In this document: piece by piece, positions 34,096 to 42,597 of the stretch
Numbering within the stretch: position 1 is the stretch's first letter
Layout of the letters: every line of letters starts with the position of its first letter
From: CAXXOK01 sp963675655
GTDB lineage: Bacteria; Bacillota; Clostridia; Christensenellales; Aristaeellaceae
Reading direction: 5' to 3'
Length of the DNA: 64,000 bases
Assembly: GCA_963675655.1 (NCBI GenBank)
Contig: OY776489.1
Coordinates: 1,364,001-1,428,000 of the forward strand
Made by a program: the position numbers and the translations under genes
The notes under the pieces: generated by a model
What the model was told of the DNA's origin: nothing
The model's input: only the letters and a program-made list of their open reading frames with translations
Databases searched by the model: none

Positions 34096-34180
34096 CCCTT
34101 TTTCTCCTCAAAAAGCGCGGCATTACCGCCGGACACGGCATGTGGTAAATACCGGCGCGGGCCGTAACGCAAACCCTACC

Positions 34181-34210
34181 AAAGGCCGCCTGTACAGGCG
34201 GCCTTTGCCA
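34181..34210 (+). terminator. Terminator after the coiled-coil gene
   Basis: AAAGGCCGCCTG and CAGGCGGCCTTT form a perfect stem with a two-base centre. The T run is short, and the A-rich left arm makes it able to act on both strands. Confidence 0.7.
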
Positions 34211-34256
34211 TATGCCGCCGGGATAAAAACCCATGCGTGGTGCGTAAACCTGTGAT

Positions 34257-34276
34257 TGGCACTGGTGCCATATACT
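34257..34276 (+). promoter_or_regulatory. Palindrome and -10 box before the LacI-type gene
   Basis: TGGCACTGGTGCCA (34257-34270) is a perfect dyad, immediately followed by TATACT (34271-34276). No good -35 is visible. The placement suggests an operator for the regulator encoded downstream. Confidence 0.45.
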
Positions 34277-34339
34277 GTACAAACGACCGAATTTGTGTTA
34301 TGCTCAGCCTATAGTCGTTCGCTATTGGAGGTCGGTTAC

Positions 34340-35386
34340 ATGATGCCGGGAACCAGGCGTGTTACGATGAAACTTATCGCCGATAAAGCTGGTACTTCCA
34401 TCAGCACAGTGGAAAGAGCGTTAAAGAATCGACTGGGGATTTCCCAGACAACCAAGGAAAATGTATTACGGGTTGCCAGAGAACTGGGCTATCTTGCCGG
34501 TTCTTCTATGCATGCCCTGCGCCCGCTAGGAAAAATTCGGCTTGGGATGGTGTACCCGACCGAGCCGGACGCGTTTTACCGCCAGATTACTGCGGGCATC
34601 AACGCTGCACAAAAGGACTTGCAGGCGCTGGGCGTAGAGGTGGAACATATCCGCTATGCTTCGCAGTGCCAGGAGCTGGAAGTGGAGGCGCTGGATCGCG
34701 TCAACCCCGCTGATTTTAACGCGCTGGCTATCAACTCCGCCGGGCCGGACATCGGCCGCTATATCAGCCGCTTTACCGAGCAGGGCTTGCCGGTGATTAC
34801 CTTTAACACCGATGTTTCCAACAGTATGCGTCGCTTTTTTGTCGGGTGCGATTCGCTGCAGGCCGGGCACATCGCGGCGATGCTGGCAGGCGGGGGCATT
34901 TTCGGCGAGGGTAACGTATTGGCGATCGGCAACCAGCCGCTAACCCAGCCGTATGCTGACCGGATGGCCGGGTTTAAAGACATGCTGAGCCGTAAGTTTC
35001 CTCATTTGAAGGTGCACTCTTGGATGGAGTGCTGCGCTAAGCCCGAAGAAACCGAAAAACGGCTGGCGGCGCAGCTGGACGCACTGCCGCTGTTGCGCGG
35101 TATCTTCTGCACCGGGTATTACTGTACGGTACGGATGATTAACGTACTCAAGTCGCTCAACCGCAAGGATATGCTGCTGATCGGTTTTGACACCAGCAAT
35201 GAACTGCTGGATTCTCTGGAGGCTGGCTGGTGCGATGTGCTTTTGTACCAGAATCCCTACCGGCAGGGGTATGTGGCGGTGGAGACGCTGGCGCAGTATG
35301 TGCAGGATGCGCGGCTGCCGGAGATCAGCAAAATCAACATGGCAACACAAATTATAATTGAGGCCAACGCCTGCAATTTCCGTTGA
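34340..35386 (+). CDS. LacI-family transcriptional regulator
   Basis: 348 residues. The LacI-type headpiece (VTMKLIADKAGTSISTVERALKNRLGISQTTKENVLRVARELGY) is followed by a hinge and a periplasmic-binding-protein-like sugar domain (GKIRLGMVYPTEPDAFYRQITAGINAAQ..., NALAINSAGPDIGRYI, LIGFDTSNELLDSLEAG). The binding domain resembles the ribose/inositol type. The ATG at 34340 has GGAGG eight bases upstream. No sugar operon is adjacent, so the target is unknown; the palindrome at 34257 may be its own operator. Confidence 0.9.
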   Translation: MMPGTRRVTMKLIADKAGTSISTVERALKNRLGISQTTKENVLRVARELGYLAGSSMHALRPLGKIRLGMVYPTEPDAFYRQITAGINAAQKDLQALGVEVEHIRYASQCQELEVEALDRVNPADFNALAINSAGPDIGRYISRFTEQGLPVITFNTDVSNSMRRFFVGCDSLQAGHIAAMLAGGGIFGEGNVLAIGNQPLTQPYADRMAGFKDMLSRKFPHLKVHSWMECCAKPEETEKRLAAQLDALPLLRGIFCTGYYCTVRMINVLKSLNRKDMLLIGFDTSNELLDSLEAGWCDVLLYQNPYRQGYVAVETLAQYVQDARLPEISKINMATQIIIEANACNFR

Positions 35387-35532
35387 CGATAGGAAAGCGC
35401 AAACGGCGCAGAAGCGGCGGTGCCGCGGCATCGTAAAATACAAATGAAAACGATATGGCAAGAGCGCCCGCTATGCGGGTGCTCTTACAATGCAGTGTGC
35501 CGGAAGCGTTTGCAGTATCCGGCAGCGTGCTG

Positions 35533-36816
35533 TTAATCGGTCATGGCCTGTATGTATTCTTCCAGGCACCAATCGTGATCGCGCATGGCTTTGGAATGCT
35601 GTACGCCCACATAGCGGATATGCCAGCACTCGGCAACGTAGCCGGTAATATCCTGCTTCCCTTCGGGGTAGCGGATGATAAAGCCGTAATCCCAGCAGTT
35701 GTCGTGCAGCCATATCTGCTGCTTGGTGCCTTTAAAGATGGTGCCTGCCACCGTAATATCAAACGCCAGGCCGGTGTGGTGCTCGCTGGTGCCGGGGTCC
35801 GCCACGGTCAGGCGCGTTGCGCTGATGGCGTCCGCGCGGGTTTTGCCGTCCTTGATGTAGGCTTCCACCTGCTTATCAAACAGCTGCTGCTGGTATGCGT
35901 AGCTGCGGTATCCGGCGCTGATCTGCCAACCGGTAATACCGTCGTCCTTAGCGGCTTCAAACATGGTTTGCAGCGCATCGGCGGCTTCGCGGTTGCCCTC
36001 AATTTCGCTGCCCTTTACATACACAAGGCTGGACGGTAGTACGTTCCTAAGCACAACCAAATCCTGCGGCTGGTAATCCGCCTCGATGGGATTGTCTTTG
36101 TTAACCAAAATCGGCAGCGTTGCCGGGTTGGGCGTGGGGGTGATGGTGACGGGCGGCGCATCGGAGGCGAAAACCGCGGCCATGGTCGCCGCGCCGCATA
36201 CGCCGTCTACTTCCAGATCGTTCTGGCTTTGGAACAGGCGCACCGCTTCCTCGGTGGCACCGCCAAAATCGCCGTCCACCTCGCCGTTGTAATACCCCAG
36301 ATCCTTCAGCCGCTGCTGTAATTGCGATACGGAGCCGCCCTGATCGCCCTTGCTCAGCAGCGACGGGGTAGGCGAAGGCGTAGGCGTGGGGAGGTAGGTT
36401 TCCGCCGTGGTGTTGTATAGGGCGCTGAGCGTGGCGGTACCGGCCAGACCATCGGCTGTCAGCCCTGCCTGCGCCTGAAATAGCTTTACCGACAGCGCCG
36501 TCCCCTGCCCAAACTGGCCATCCACCTCGCCGGTGTAATAGCCCAGCTCTTTCAGGCGGTTTTGCAGTTGGGTTACCGCATCGCCTGTGGAGCCGGTTTT
36601 TAAAATCAGCGCTGTTGGCGTCGGCGTGTTTTGCGGGTCTACCGTTACCAGCAGCATACTCCGGGTCAGCGCCGTGGGGGTGGGGGTAGCGTCCCGCTCG
36701 CGGGCATAATCGTTATACGCATCCAATGTGCGGGGCATCAGCAGCGCTACGCCCACCAGACAGCCCGCCAGGGCGACCCACAGCACATAGGTGAAAATAC
36801 TGCGTTTTTGTTGCAT
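35533..36816 (-). CDS. VanY-type D,D-carboxypeptidase with two peptidoglycan-binding domains
   Basis: 427 residues. An N-terminal transmembrane anchor (IFTYVLWVALAGCLVGVALL) is followed by two PG_binding_1 repeats (VTQLQNRLKELGYYTGEVDGQFG and VSQLQQRLKDLGYYNGEVDGDFG). The C-terminal M15/VanY peptidase has the zinc ligands in SEHHTGLAFDI and ECWHIRYVG. It trims the terminal D-Ala of cell-wall stem peptides outside the membrane. Thr/Pro-rich linkers (PTPTPSPTPS) separate the domains. The ATG at 36816 follows AAGGAGGG. It lies 22 bases after the nucleotidyltransferase stop, so the two share a transcript. Confidence 0.92.
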   Translation of the reverse strand: MQQKRSIFTYVLWVALAGCLVGVALLMPRTLDAYNDYARERDATPTPTALTRSMLLVTVDPQNTPTPTALILKTGSTGDAVTQLQNRLKELGYYTGEVDGQFGQGTALSVKLFQAQAGLTADGLAGTATLSALYNTTAETYLPTPTPSPTPSLLSKGDQGGSVSQLQQRLKDLGYYNGEVDGDFGGATEEAVRLFQSQNDLEVDGVCGAATMAAVFASDAPPVTITPTPNPATLPILVNKDNPIEADYQPQDLVVLRNVLPSSLVYVKGSEIEGNREAADALQTMFEAAKDDGITGWQISAGYRSYAYQQQLFDKQVEAYIKDGKTRADAISATRLTVADPGTSEHHTGLAFDITVAGTIFKGTKQQIWLHDNCWDYGFIIRYPEGKQDITGYVAECWHIRYVGVQHSKAMRDHDWCLEEYIQAMTD

Positions 36817-36838
36817 GGTTCCCTCCTTGCGGACCGGG

Positions 36839-37744
36839 TTACCGCTGCCAGAGCGGGTTGGGGTACAGCCCCTTAGCAATCATATCCGCAATCGCCTGCG
36901 TCACCAGCGCGCGGTCCTGACGGTAGGTAACGCCGTACCAGCGATCGGGAGTGGGATCCACGGTGACCCGTGCACGCCCGGCGCGCAGCAGCGCATCCAC
37001 CACGTAGGGCAGGAAGAACTCCGCCTTTTGCGGATGATCACGCACCGCGCCCGCGAGGAACGCGGGAAACGCTTCGGACAGACGATCGATCATAGAGGCC
37101 GGGAAGCTCCACATATTCATGCTGACGATGGTGTTTTCCGACAGGCTGGTGTAGCAGCCCGGCTCGCTCATCATCAGGGGGCCGTCCACACTGGGGATGA
37201 TGTGGGGGCACTCGGTAATATCCTGCAGGGTTCCGTCCTGGTTGAGGGTGCACACCCCGCGGGAGACGAAGCCCGTTTCGCTTAGCGTATTGCACAGCCG
37301 GTAGCCAACCATGGCGTAATCGGCGTCGTCCTTGATGTGGGTAAGGTGGTCGTAAGCCAGCTGAAAGGCTTTAGCGCCGTAATAATCGTCCGCGTTGATC
37401 ACGCAAAACGGCGCGTCGATCATCTTGCGGGCTGCCAGCACCGCATGGCCGGTACCCCATGGCTTGGTGCGGCCGTCGGGCACGGTATACCCTTCCGGCA
37501 GGTCGGTAAGTTCCTGCCACGCGTAGGACAGGGGCAGCTGTACCCGGCTGCCGAGCAGGCGGCGGAAATCCGGCTCGTTTTCCGGCTTGATCACCAGTAT
37601 CGCACGTTCAAAACCCGCACGGCGTGCATCGTACAGGGAATAATCCAGGATGAACTCTCCGGCCGGGCCAATGGGATCCATTTGTTTCAGCCCGCCGTAG
37701 CGGCTTCCCATACCGGCGGCCATAATGAGCAGGATTGGTTTCAA
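36839..37744 (-). CDS. Sugar-phosphate nucleotidyltransferase-like protein
   Basis: 301 residues. The nucleotide-binding start KPILLIMAAGMGSRYGGLKQMDPIGPAGEFILDYSLYDA and the metal Asp pair in CVINADDYYGA mark the NTP-transferase (GalU/RmlA-like) fold. This subgroup often starts at the residue here encoded by TTG (37744), with GGAG nine bases upstream; the ATG nine codons earlier has no such site. It probably makes or edits an NDP-sugar, but the substrate is not known. Operon with the VanY gene. Confidence 0.82.
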   Translation of the reverse strand: MKPILLIMAAGMGSRYGGLKQMDPIGPAGEFILDYSLYDARRAGFERAILVIKPENEPDFRRLLGSRVQLPLSYAWQELTDLPEGYTVPDGRTKPWGTGHAVLAARKMIDAPFCVINADDYYGAKAFQLAYDHLTHIKDDADYAMVGYRLCNTLSETGFVSRGVCTLNQDGTLQDITECPHIIPSVDGPLMMSEPGCYTSLSENTIVSMNMWSFPASMIDRLSEAFPAFLAGAVRDHPQKAEFFLPYVVDALLRAGRARVTVDPTPDRWYGVTYRQDRALVTQAIADMIAKGLYPNPLWQR

Positions 37745-38176
37745 GCCATTCACTCCAAGTCTTTCTTTCATTCCAAACGGCGGTTTGCCGCCGTATATGA
37801 GGCGAAAATACCAAGATTTACATACGCTTGGCTATTATAGCACGGTTGGAAATGGGCTGGCAACCGCGCAGCCGCCCATGCCGGTGGCATAAATGCAGTG
37901 CGGCGGGAGCAGTGGTGGAGCGATGGTGCAAAATATACATAGTTTATGACAGAATTGTGGAGATAAAATGACAAAAAATGACCATAATATTGACAACGCA
38001 ACATACATATGCTATACTTCTCAAGACGCAATGAAAGCCGTTTGTTTTTAAATGGCGGCTTGCGCAGTGATAAACCGCTTGATTCATGAGCAATCATTTG
38101 TAATATTTTGCAATCCACAGAGCCGAAGGAAGGCAGAATGTTACGACTTCTTTCATGATGACGGAGGTTTTTTTTC
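37745..38176. other. Intergenic stretch with divergent promoters
   Basis: About 430 bases. Contains the strong promoter listed at 37990-38018 for the MBL gene. I see no gene or repeat. The sequence around 37840-37920 is GC-rich and hairpin-prone. Confidence 0.45.
37990..38018 (+). promoter_or_regulatory. Strong sigma-A promoter of the MBL-fold gene
   Basis: TTGACA (37990-37995), a 17-base spacer and TATACT (38013-38018). The leader is about 150 bases and contains no obvious riboswitch. Confidence 0.8.
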
Positions 38177-39052
38177 ATGCAAAAGACGTTGAAGGTTACT
38201 TATCATTATAACAGCGGTTTCTCGGTTCGCGTGGGTGGTACGCTGCTGGTTTTCGACTATTGGGAGGGGGAACGGCGGCACCTGACTCCGGTGGGAAAGC
38301 TCAATCCGGGCATCCTGTCCGCGTTTGAAAAGGTGATCGTCTTTGTTAGCCATGCCCATCCCGATCATTTGGATTCCATCATCTACGACTGGCGCGAGCA
38401 GCTGCCCGACATTACCTATGTGGTCAGCTCGGATTTGCCCATCGGCAAGCGCGGCCGCCGCATCGCCCCGCTGGATACGCTGGAGCTGACCAAGGATATC
38501 AGCGTCCGGGCGTTTGACAGCACAGATCTGGGCGTAAGCTTTCTGGTATCGGCCTACGGTATGAACATTTTCCACGCGGGCGATTTGAACCTGTGGCACT
38601 GGCGGCAGGAAAGCTCTCTGCGGGAGATTGAGGCGGCAGAAGAGGCGTTTTACGCCGCGTGCGACCCGATCCCTGAAGGGGAGATCGACCTGTGCATGTT
38701 CCCGGTGGACCCGCGGCAGGGGTACATGTACGACGCGGGCGCCAACCACTTTATCCTCACCAAAAAGCCCCGCCTGTTCATCCCCATGCACTGGCAGGAC
38801 AGGCAGGAGGTAGCGGTGGATTTTGCCCGCCGTGCCCGCACGCAGCAGACCGAGATACTGGCGATGACCCACCCGGGCGAATCGGCAACGGTGACCTACG
38901 GGGAGAACCTTTTGGACATCCACATTGTGGAGCCGCCCAAGGATATTACCGATTTGCCGCCCGTGCCCGCCAAGCGCCCTGATTACCACGGCGATCCCGG
39001 TGATGGCGACGACCCGTTTGCGGATACCGATTTGCCGGTGGACATCAACTGA
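38177..39052 (+). CDS. MBL-fold metallohydrolase
   Basis: 291 residues. The metal motif SHAHPDHLD (about 59-67), a later FHAGDLNLWHW and FIPMHWQD match the UlaG-like beta-lactamase-fold hydrolases. The last 40 residues are an Asp/Pro-rich extension. The reaction is unknown; family members cleave phosphodiesters, lactones or other esters. A strong GGAGG and promoter indicate good expression. Monocistronic. Confidence 0.88.
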   Translation: MQKTLKVTYHYNSGFSVRVGGTLLVFDYWEGERRHLTPVGKLNPGILSAFEKVIVFVSHAHPDHLDSIIYDWREQLPDITYVVSSDLPIGKRGRRIAPLDTLELTKDISVRAFDSTDLGVSFLVSAYGMNIFHAGDLNLWHWRQESSLREIEAAEEAFYAACDPIPEGEIDLCMFPVDPRQGYMYDAGANHFILTKKPRLFIPMHWQDRQEVAVDFARRARTQQTEILAMTHPGESATVTYGENLLDIHIVEPPKDITDLPPVPAKRPDYHGDPGDGDDPFADTDLPVDIN

Positions 39053-39117
39053 CGTTGCGGTATGAACCTGTATAAATATAGTGCACTGATTTTTCTGGCT
39101 TCGCTCGACGGGCGAAG

Positions 39118-39250
39118 ATTCAGCCTGCCCCATAAGCTCAATCTGCGGTGCCGGCGTCGGGATGGCAAGGGCATCCCTTGCGGATACACAGCGCCTTGCC
39201 ACCCTTGCCTTCTGGCATCTCAGGCTTTTTGAACAGGCAGACTACATTTC
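39118..39250. repeat. Diverged single unit of the 128-bp palindromic repeat family
   Basis: Shares ATCTGCGGTGCC, GGCAAGGGCATC, TTGCCACCCTTGCCTTCTGG and CATCTCAGGCTTTTTGAACAGGC with the arrays at 7436 and 30686 in the same order, but the outer arms have changed to GCCTGCC/GGCAGGC-like pairs, which still match each other. Compensatory arms suggest the pairing is maintained. Confidence 0.65.
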
Positions 39251-39273
39251 TGCAAGATAGCGTTTAATATTCT

Positions 39274-39302
39274 GGCTTCGCCCGGCAGGGCGAAGCTTTT
39301 TT
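39274..39302 (+). terminator. Rho-independent terminator
   Basis: GCTTCGCCC and GGGCGAAGC pair around GGCA and are followed by six T. It is 220 bases past the MBL gene stop, after the repeat unit, so it probably ends that transcript. Confidence 0.75.
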
Positions 39303-39325
39303 ATGCAAGCTTTAGCGTTATAAAT

Positions 39326-39546
39326 CCACCAGCTGAGCTGGTGAGAATGAATTGCTTTAGCTTTCAGACGTAAGGTGAAGCGGATGGCAAGTTGTATGCC
39401 GTCCAAAACATAAACGCATGGATAATGGCTCGTTTACGAGTAGTAGTGCAATCATTGCAATTGATAGATTGTTCAGTGTGTCTTGAGACGCGGCCAGTAA
39501 ATTCGCCTTGAAGGCGCGGTGCATACCACCGGCTAGGCCGGTGGAT
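39326..39546. mobile_element. Possible miniature IS200/IS605-like element
   Basis: The segment begins with a hairpin CACCAGCTGAGCTGGTG (39327-39343) and ends with CCACCGGCTAGGCCGGTGG (39526-39544), with another hairpin CGCCTTGAAGGCG (39504-39516) just inside. Subterminal hairpins without inverted terminal repeats are what IS200/IS605 ends look like, and the interior has no transposase. This is suggestive only. Confidence 0.3.
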
Positions 39547-39831
39547 GCTTTTTGATTGCCGGAATGGTTAAAGGTTGTTTTCGCCTGCGCTGGGCTAGGA
39601 GCATACGCCGATGGCATCCTGCTGTTAAAGTTCGGTCTACCTTTGAAAGGATAAACAGCATAAGGCACCGCCTACCCATTCGTAAGCGGTGCCTAATACG
39701 ATGCTTGTTTTTGATCGCTTTCGTTTTTACAGCCTGCCAGCATGCTCTGCGATGGCATGGATTGATATACTGCCGTTTCCGGCTGGCAGTTCGCAAAGAT
39801 TGAAACGGGGAAGCGGGGTTGGTGATGACTT

Positions 39832-40533
39832 TTACCGGCTGTATTTACCGGTTTCCACTTCATTGATGAACGCGTCGATGCGCGGCACGCGCGGTGCGGA
39901 AAGCGCATCCTGCACGGCCTGCTTGCGGTCATAGGGCAGGGTGATGAGCTGAATATCCAGCGTTTTGGACAGGTTTCGCTCGTCGCCCTCCAGCAGGGCA
40001 TAGCAGCACAGTGGCATGCCGATAGCATTGCCGACGCTGCCGCAGTTGAAAAATAGGCCGAAATTCATGGTGCGCTGCGCCTGCCGGTGCGCATCGGCAT
40101 AGCCGACCACATCGCAGGCAAACCCGTTGCAATCCGTAAAAAACGGTTCTATCTCGGAGGCTTCGTGCTTGGTGGTAATCAGCCGCCGCATAATGGGGCG
40201 GCCGTGAAACAGGCGGATGCGCCGCCCGCTGAGGGTAAGCGTTTTTTCCAGCGGCAGGTTGCGCAGGTAGGTAAGGCGATCCTCGCCCAGCTGCTGCCAG
40301 TAAAAATCGTCCGGGCAGAACTGCCGGTAGCCGATGCCAAAATCCCAGTTGCCGCCCAGCACCAAATCGCAGTTGGCGACCACCCAATCAAACGTGCGGT
40401 CGCTGGAGGGGCCTTTGCCCACCAGGTCGCCAAGGCAGTAGATACGGTCGGCTTTGCGGCGTGCCAAATCTTTCTCCAAAGCCTGCGTGGCCGGCCAGTT
40501 GCCGTGCAGGTCTGCAACGAGTGCAATGCGCAT
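39832..40533 (-). CDS. Calcineurin-like metallophosphoesterase
   Basis: 233 residues. The metal-binding motifs are visible: ALVADLHGNWPA (DxH), CLGDLVGKGP (GDxxxxG), LVLGGNWDFG (GNxD-like) and LFHGRP (GHxx-like). The third motif reads GNWD where GNHD is usual, so a metal ligand or general acid may be altered. Related YfcE/diadenosine phosphatase types hydrolyse phosphomonoesters or diesters in the cytoplasm. It is the last of three genes on this strand, 53 bases after the beta-lactamase-like gene. Confidence 0.82.
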   Translation of the reverse strand: MRIALVADLHGNWPATQALEKDLARRKADRIYCLGDLVGKGPSSDRTFDWVVANCDLVLGGNWDFGIGYRQFCPDDFYWQQLGEDRLTYLRNLPLEKTLTLSGRRIRLFHGRPIMRRLITTKHEASEIEPFFTDCNGFACDVVGYADAHRQAQRTMNFGLFFNCGSVGNAIGMPLCCYALLEGDERNLSKTLDIQLITLPYDRKQAVQDALSAPRVPRIDAFINEVETGKYSR

Positions 40534-40586
40534 GGTGTGTAAACTCCTTTATGGTAAGCCGCAAGCCGCTAAGCCTCCGGCTGTTT

Positions 40587-41636
40587 TTATGCTTCGCCTT
40601 TGGCGGCATACGCCGCGTTGTGGACAAGCCGCCTTAAGCGGTATATGGCGGGGTTGACCCGTGTGGGGCAAATGCGGTTGGTCAGCAGAACGAGGTAAAA
40701 GCCGTCGGTGGGGTCCAGCGAGAAGCTGCACCCGGTAAAGCCCGTGTGCCCGACTGTTGCTTTGGGGAACAAATCGCCGGTATACCCGTCGTCATACCCC
40801 GGCAGGTAAAAGCTAAGCCCGCGCCCGGAGGACATATTTTCGGTGTGGTTTTGAAACGCCAGTTTGATGGTGGCGCTGGACAGGTAATGCCGCCCGTCCG
40901 GCAGTTGCCCTCCCGCGGCCAGCATTTGCAAAAAACGCGCCAAATCATCCGCGGTGGAAAAAACGCCTGCGTTGCCTGCCACGCCGCCTAAAAAGCGCGC
41001 GTTCTCATCGTGTACCTGTCCGCGCAGCAGGGTGCCGTCCGGCTGCTTTTCAGTCGGGGCGATGTTCTCCCCGGTGGGCTTGTAGCCTGTGCGCGTCATG
41101 CCCAGCGGCCAGAAAACCTCCTGCATGGCCAGCTCATCCAAGGGCAGGCCGTACAGACATTCTAAAAGCTGCCCCAGCAGCAGGTAGCCCGCGCAGGAGT
41201 ACTGCACTTTCGTACCGGGTGGGGCGACCAGCTTGGCGTTTAGCAGCAGCTCCGTGGAGCGCGCCGGGTCATCGGTCATACGCCAAAGGTGCAAACCGCC
41301 CGGGTAGCCCGACGTATGCGTCAGCAGCTGGCGGATGGTAATATCCTCTTTATCTTCCGGGGCGTTGATGTAGGTGCTAAGCGTATCCCACAGGCACAGC
41401 TTGCCGCTTTCAATGGAGCGCAGCGTAAGCATGCCCACGACCAGCGGCTTGGTGAGGGAGGCGATATCAAAAAGCGTTTGCTCGTTGGTTTTGGGGTCCT
41501 TGGGGGAAAGCCCGATATGGCCGTAGGCGCGGCGGAACAATATTTTTTCGCCGCGGCCTGCCAGCAGAACCGCGGAGGGAAAAACCTGCCGGTCTACCGA
41601 TTGGCGCATCAGCTCGTCGGTATGGGCAAAATTCAC
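40587..41636 (-). CDS. Serine beta-lactamase-like hydrolase (class C/PBP fold)
   Basis: 349 residues. SLTKP gives the SxxK motif with nucleophile Ser60 and Lys63, and VGHTGFTG supplies the third (HTG) motif. The second motif reads Y146-S-C148, with Cys where the family normally has Asn. No signal peptide is visible. Such proteins are usually esterases or peptidases rather than true beta-lactamases. The start is a GTG after GGGAGGA. Middle gene of a three-gene operon. Confidence 0.88.
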   Translation of the reverse strand: MNFAHTDELMRQSVDRQVFPSAVLLAGRGEKILFRRAYGHIGLSPKDPKTNEQTLFDIASLTKPLVVGMLTLRSIESGKLCLWDTLSTYINAPEDKEDITIRQLLTHTSGYPGGLHLWRMTDDPARSTELLLNAKLVAPPGTKVQYSCAGYLLLGQLLECLYGLPLDELAMQEVFWPLGMTRTGYKPTGENIAPTEKQPDGTLLRGQVHDENARFLGGVAGNAGVFSTADDLARFLQMLAAGGQLPDGRHYLSSATIKLAFQNHTENMSSGRGLSFYLPGYDDGYTGDLFPKATVGHTGFTGCSFSLDPTDGFYLVLLTNRICPTRVNPAIYRLRRLVHNAAYAAKGEA

Positions 41637-41683
41637 GTTGCATTCCTCCCAGCAAAGGTGTTACGGGGACGGTGCGCGGCGGA

Positions 41684-42361
41684 TTACGCCGGTTCGCGCC
41701 AGTGTATACGGGTTGCACCGTCCAGCGGGCGCAGGGCACGCCACAGGCGGCGGCGGGGATTAACGGCATATTTATGCGCGCACAGGCGCAGCATGGGCAG
41801 ATCGCCGTAGGTATCGCCGTACGCGGAGGAAGTGCGGTAGTCCAGCCGGTCGCCTTTGGCTGCCAGATACTCGGCCAGCCGCAGCGGTTTTTGCACGCCT
41901 CGGCAGTTATCCCCGCTGACGTAGCCGCTGAACACGCCGGTTTCGTCCACGTCCATTCGGGTGGCGATTAAACCGGTATAACCCAGCGCTTGCCGCAGGT
42001 GCTTCAGGTAAAAGGTGGAGGAGGCGGACACCAGCAAAATTTCGTGGCCCGCGTCCCGGTGGCGCTTCAGTTCTGCCATAGCCTCCGGCCGTAAACGCGG
42101 CAGCAGTACGGTTTTAACAAAATCGGTTGCAATGGCGGTTACCTCGGCATTGGTTTTACCGGTAAGAAAAGCGAGCGTCCGCTCTTTGGCGTGTACCGGG
42201 GTACACAGCTTCAACCCGTATAAAACCGTCGCCCACGCGATGCGGGCGATGCCGCGCAAGCCCAGCAGTTTTTTTTGCCACGCATATCGTACCAATAGTA
42301 TAATGGAATCACCCTTGATGATGGTGCCGTCAAAATCGAACAGCGCATAGGTCTTTTGCAT
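41684..42361 (-). CDS. HAD-IB phosphatase (SerB-like)
   Basis: 225 residues. Motif I YALFDFDGTIIKGDS (nucleophile Asp9), motif II LLVSAS, a Lys in GYVSGDNCRGVQKP and motif III SSAYGDTYGDLPML are all there, typical of HAD subfamily IB phosphoserine phosphatase-like enzymes. A cap of helices lies at 20-85. The exact substrate is unknown. The ATG at 42361 follows GAAGGGA. First gene of the operon with the two hydrolases downstream. Confidence 0.9.
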   Translation of the reverse strand: MQKTYALFDFDGTIIKGDSIILLVRYAWQKKLLGLRGIARIAWATVLYGLKLCTPVHAKERTLAFLTGKTNAEVTAIATDFVKTVLLPRLRPEAMAELKRHRDAGHEILLVSASSTFYLKHLRQALGYTGLIATRMDVDETGVFSGYVSGDNCRGVQKPLRLAEYLAAKGDRLDYRTSSAYGDTYGDLPMLRLCAHKYAVNPRRRLWRALRPLDGATRIHWREPA

Positions 42362-42597
42362 AGCAAACGGTCCCTTCGGAGGCAAGCCCTTGCGGGGTAG
42401 CCTGGAGTGTTGCAATCCAGTATAGCACGCCTGCGGGAGGCTTGCCAAGTACGGCGGCGGAAAGGTGTTACCGGCTTAACGTGCGTGCAGGGTTATGCTG
42501 CTTGGGTGTGGAAGCATATGCAATAGCAGATGGCGGGTAAAAAATTTCTCTGTGGGTGGTAAGCAGTATTGATCCGTCTGTAAACAGGAGGCTATAC

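Larger units (their letters stand above)
39053..39831. other. 780-base gene-free stretch made of repeat elements
   Basis: Holds, in order: a hairpin CTTCGCtcgacggGCGAAG (39098-39118), a diverged palindromic unit (39118-39250), a strong terminator (39274-39302), a possible miniature IS200/IS605-like element (39326-39546) and the inverted repeat GGCACCGC/GCGGTGCC (39664-39693) near the end of the phosphoesterase gene. No gene can be supported. Confidence 0.6.

Noticed and set aside
38153..39202. 349-codon minus-strand gene
   Set aside because: Antisense of the MBL-fold hydrolase; His/Arg/Gln-rich shadow translation.
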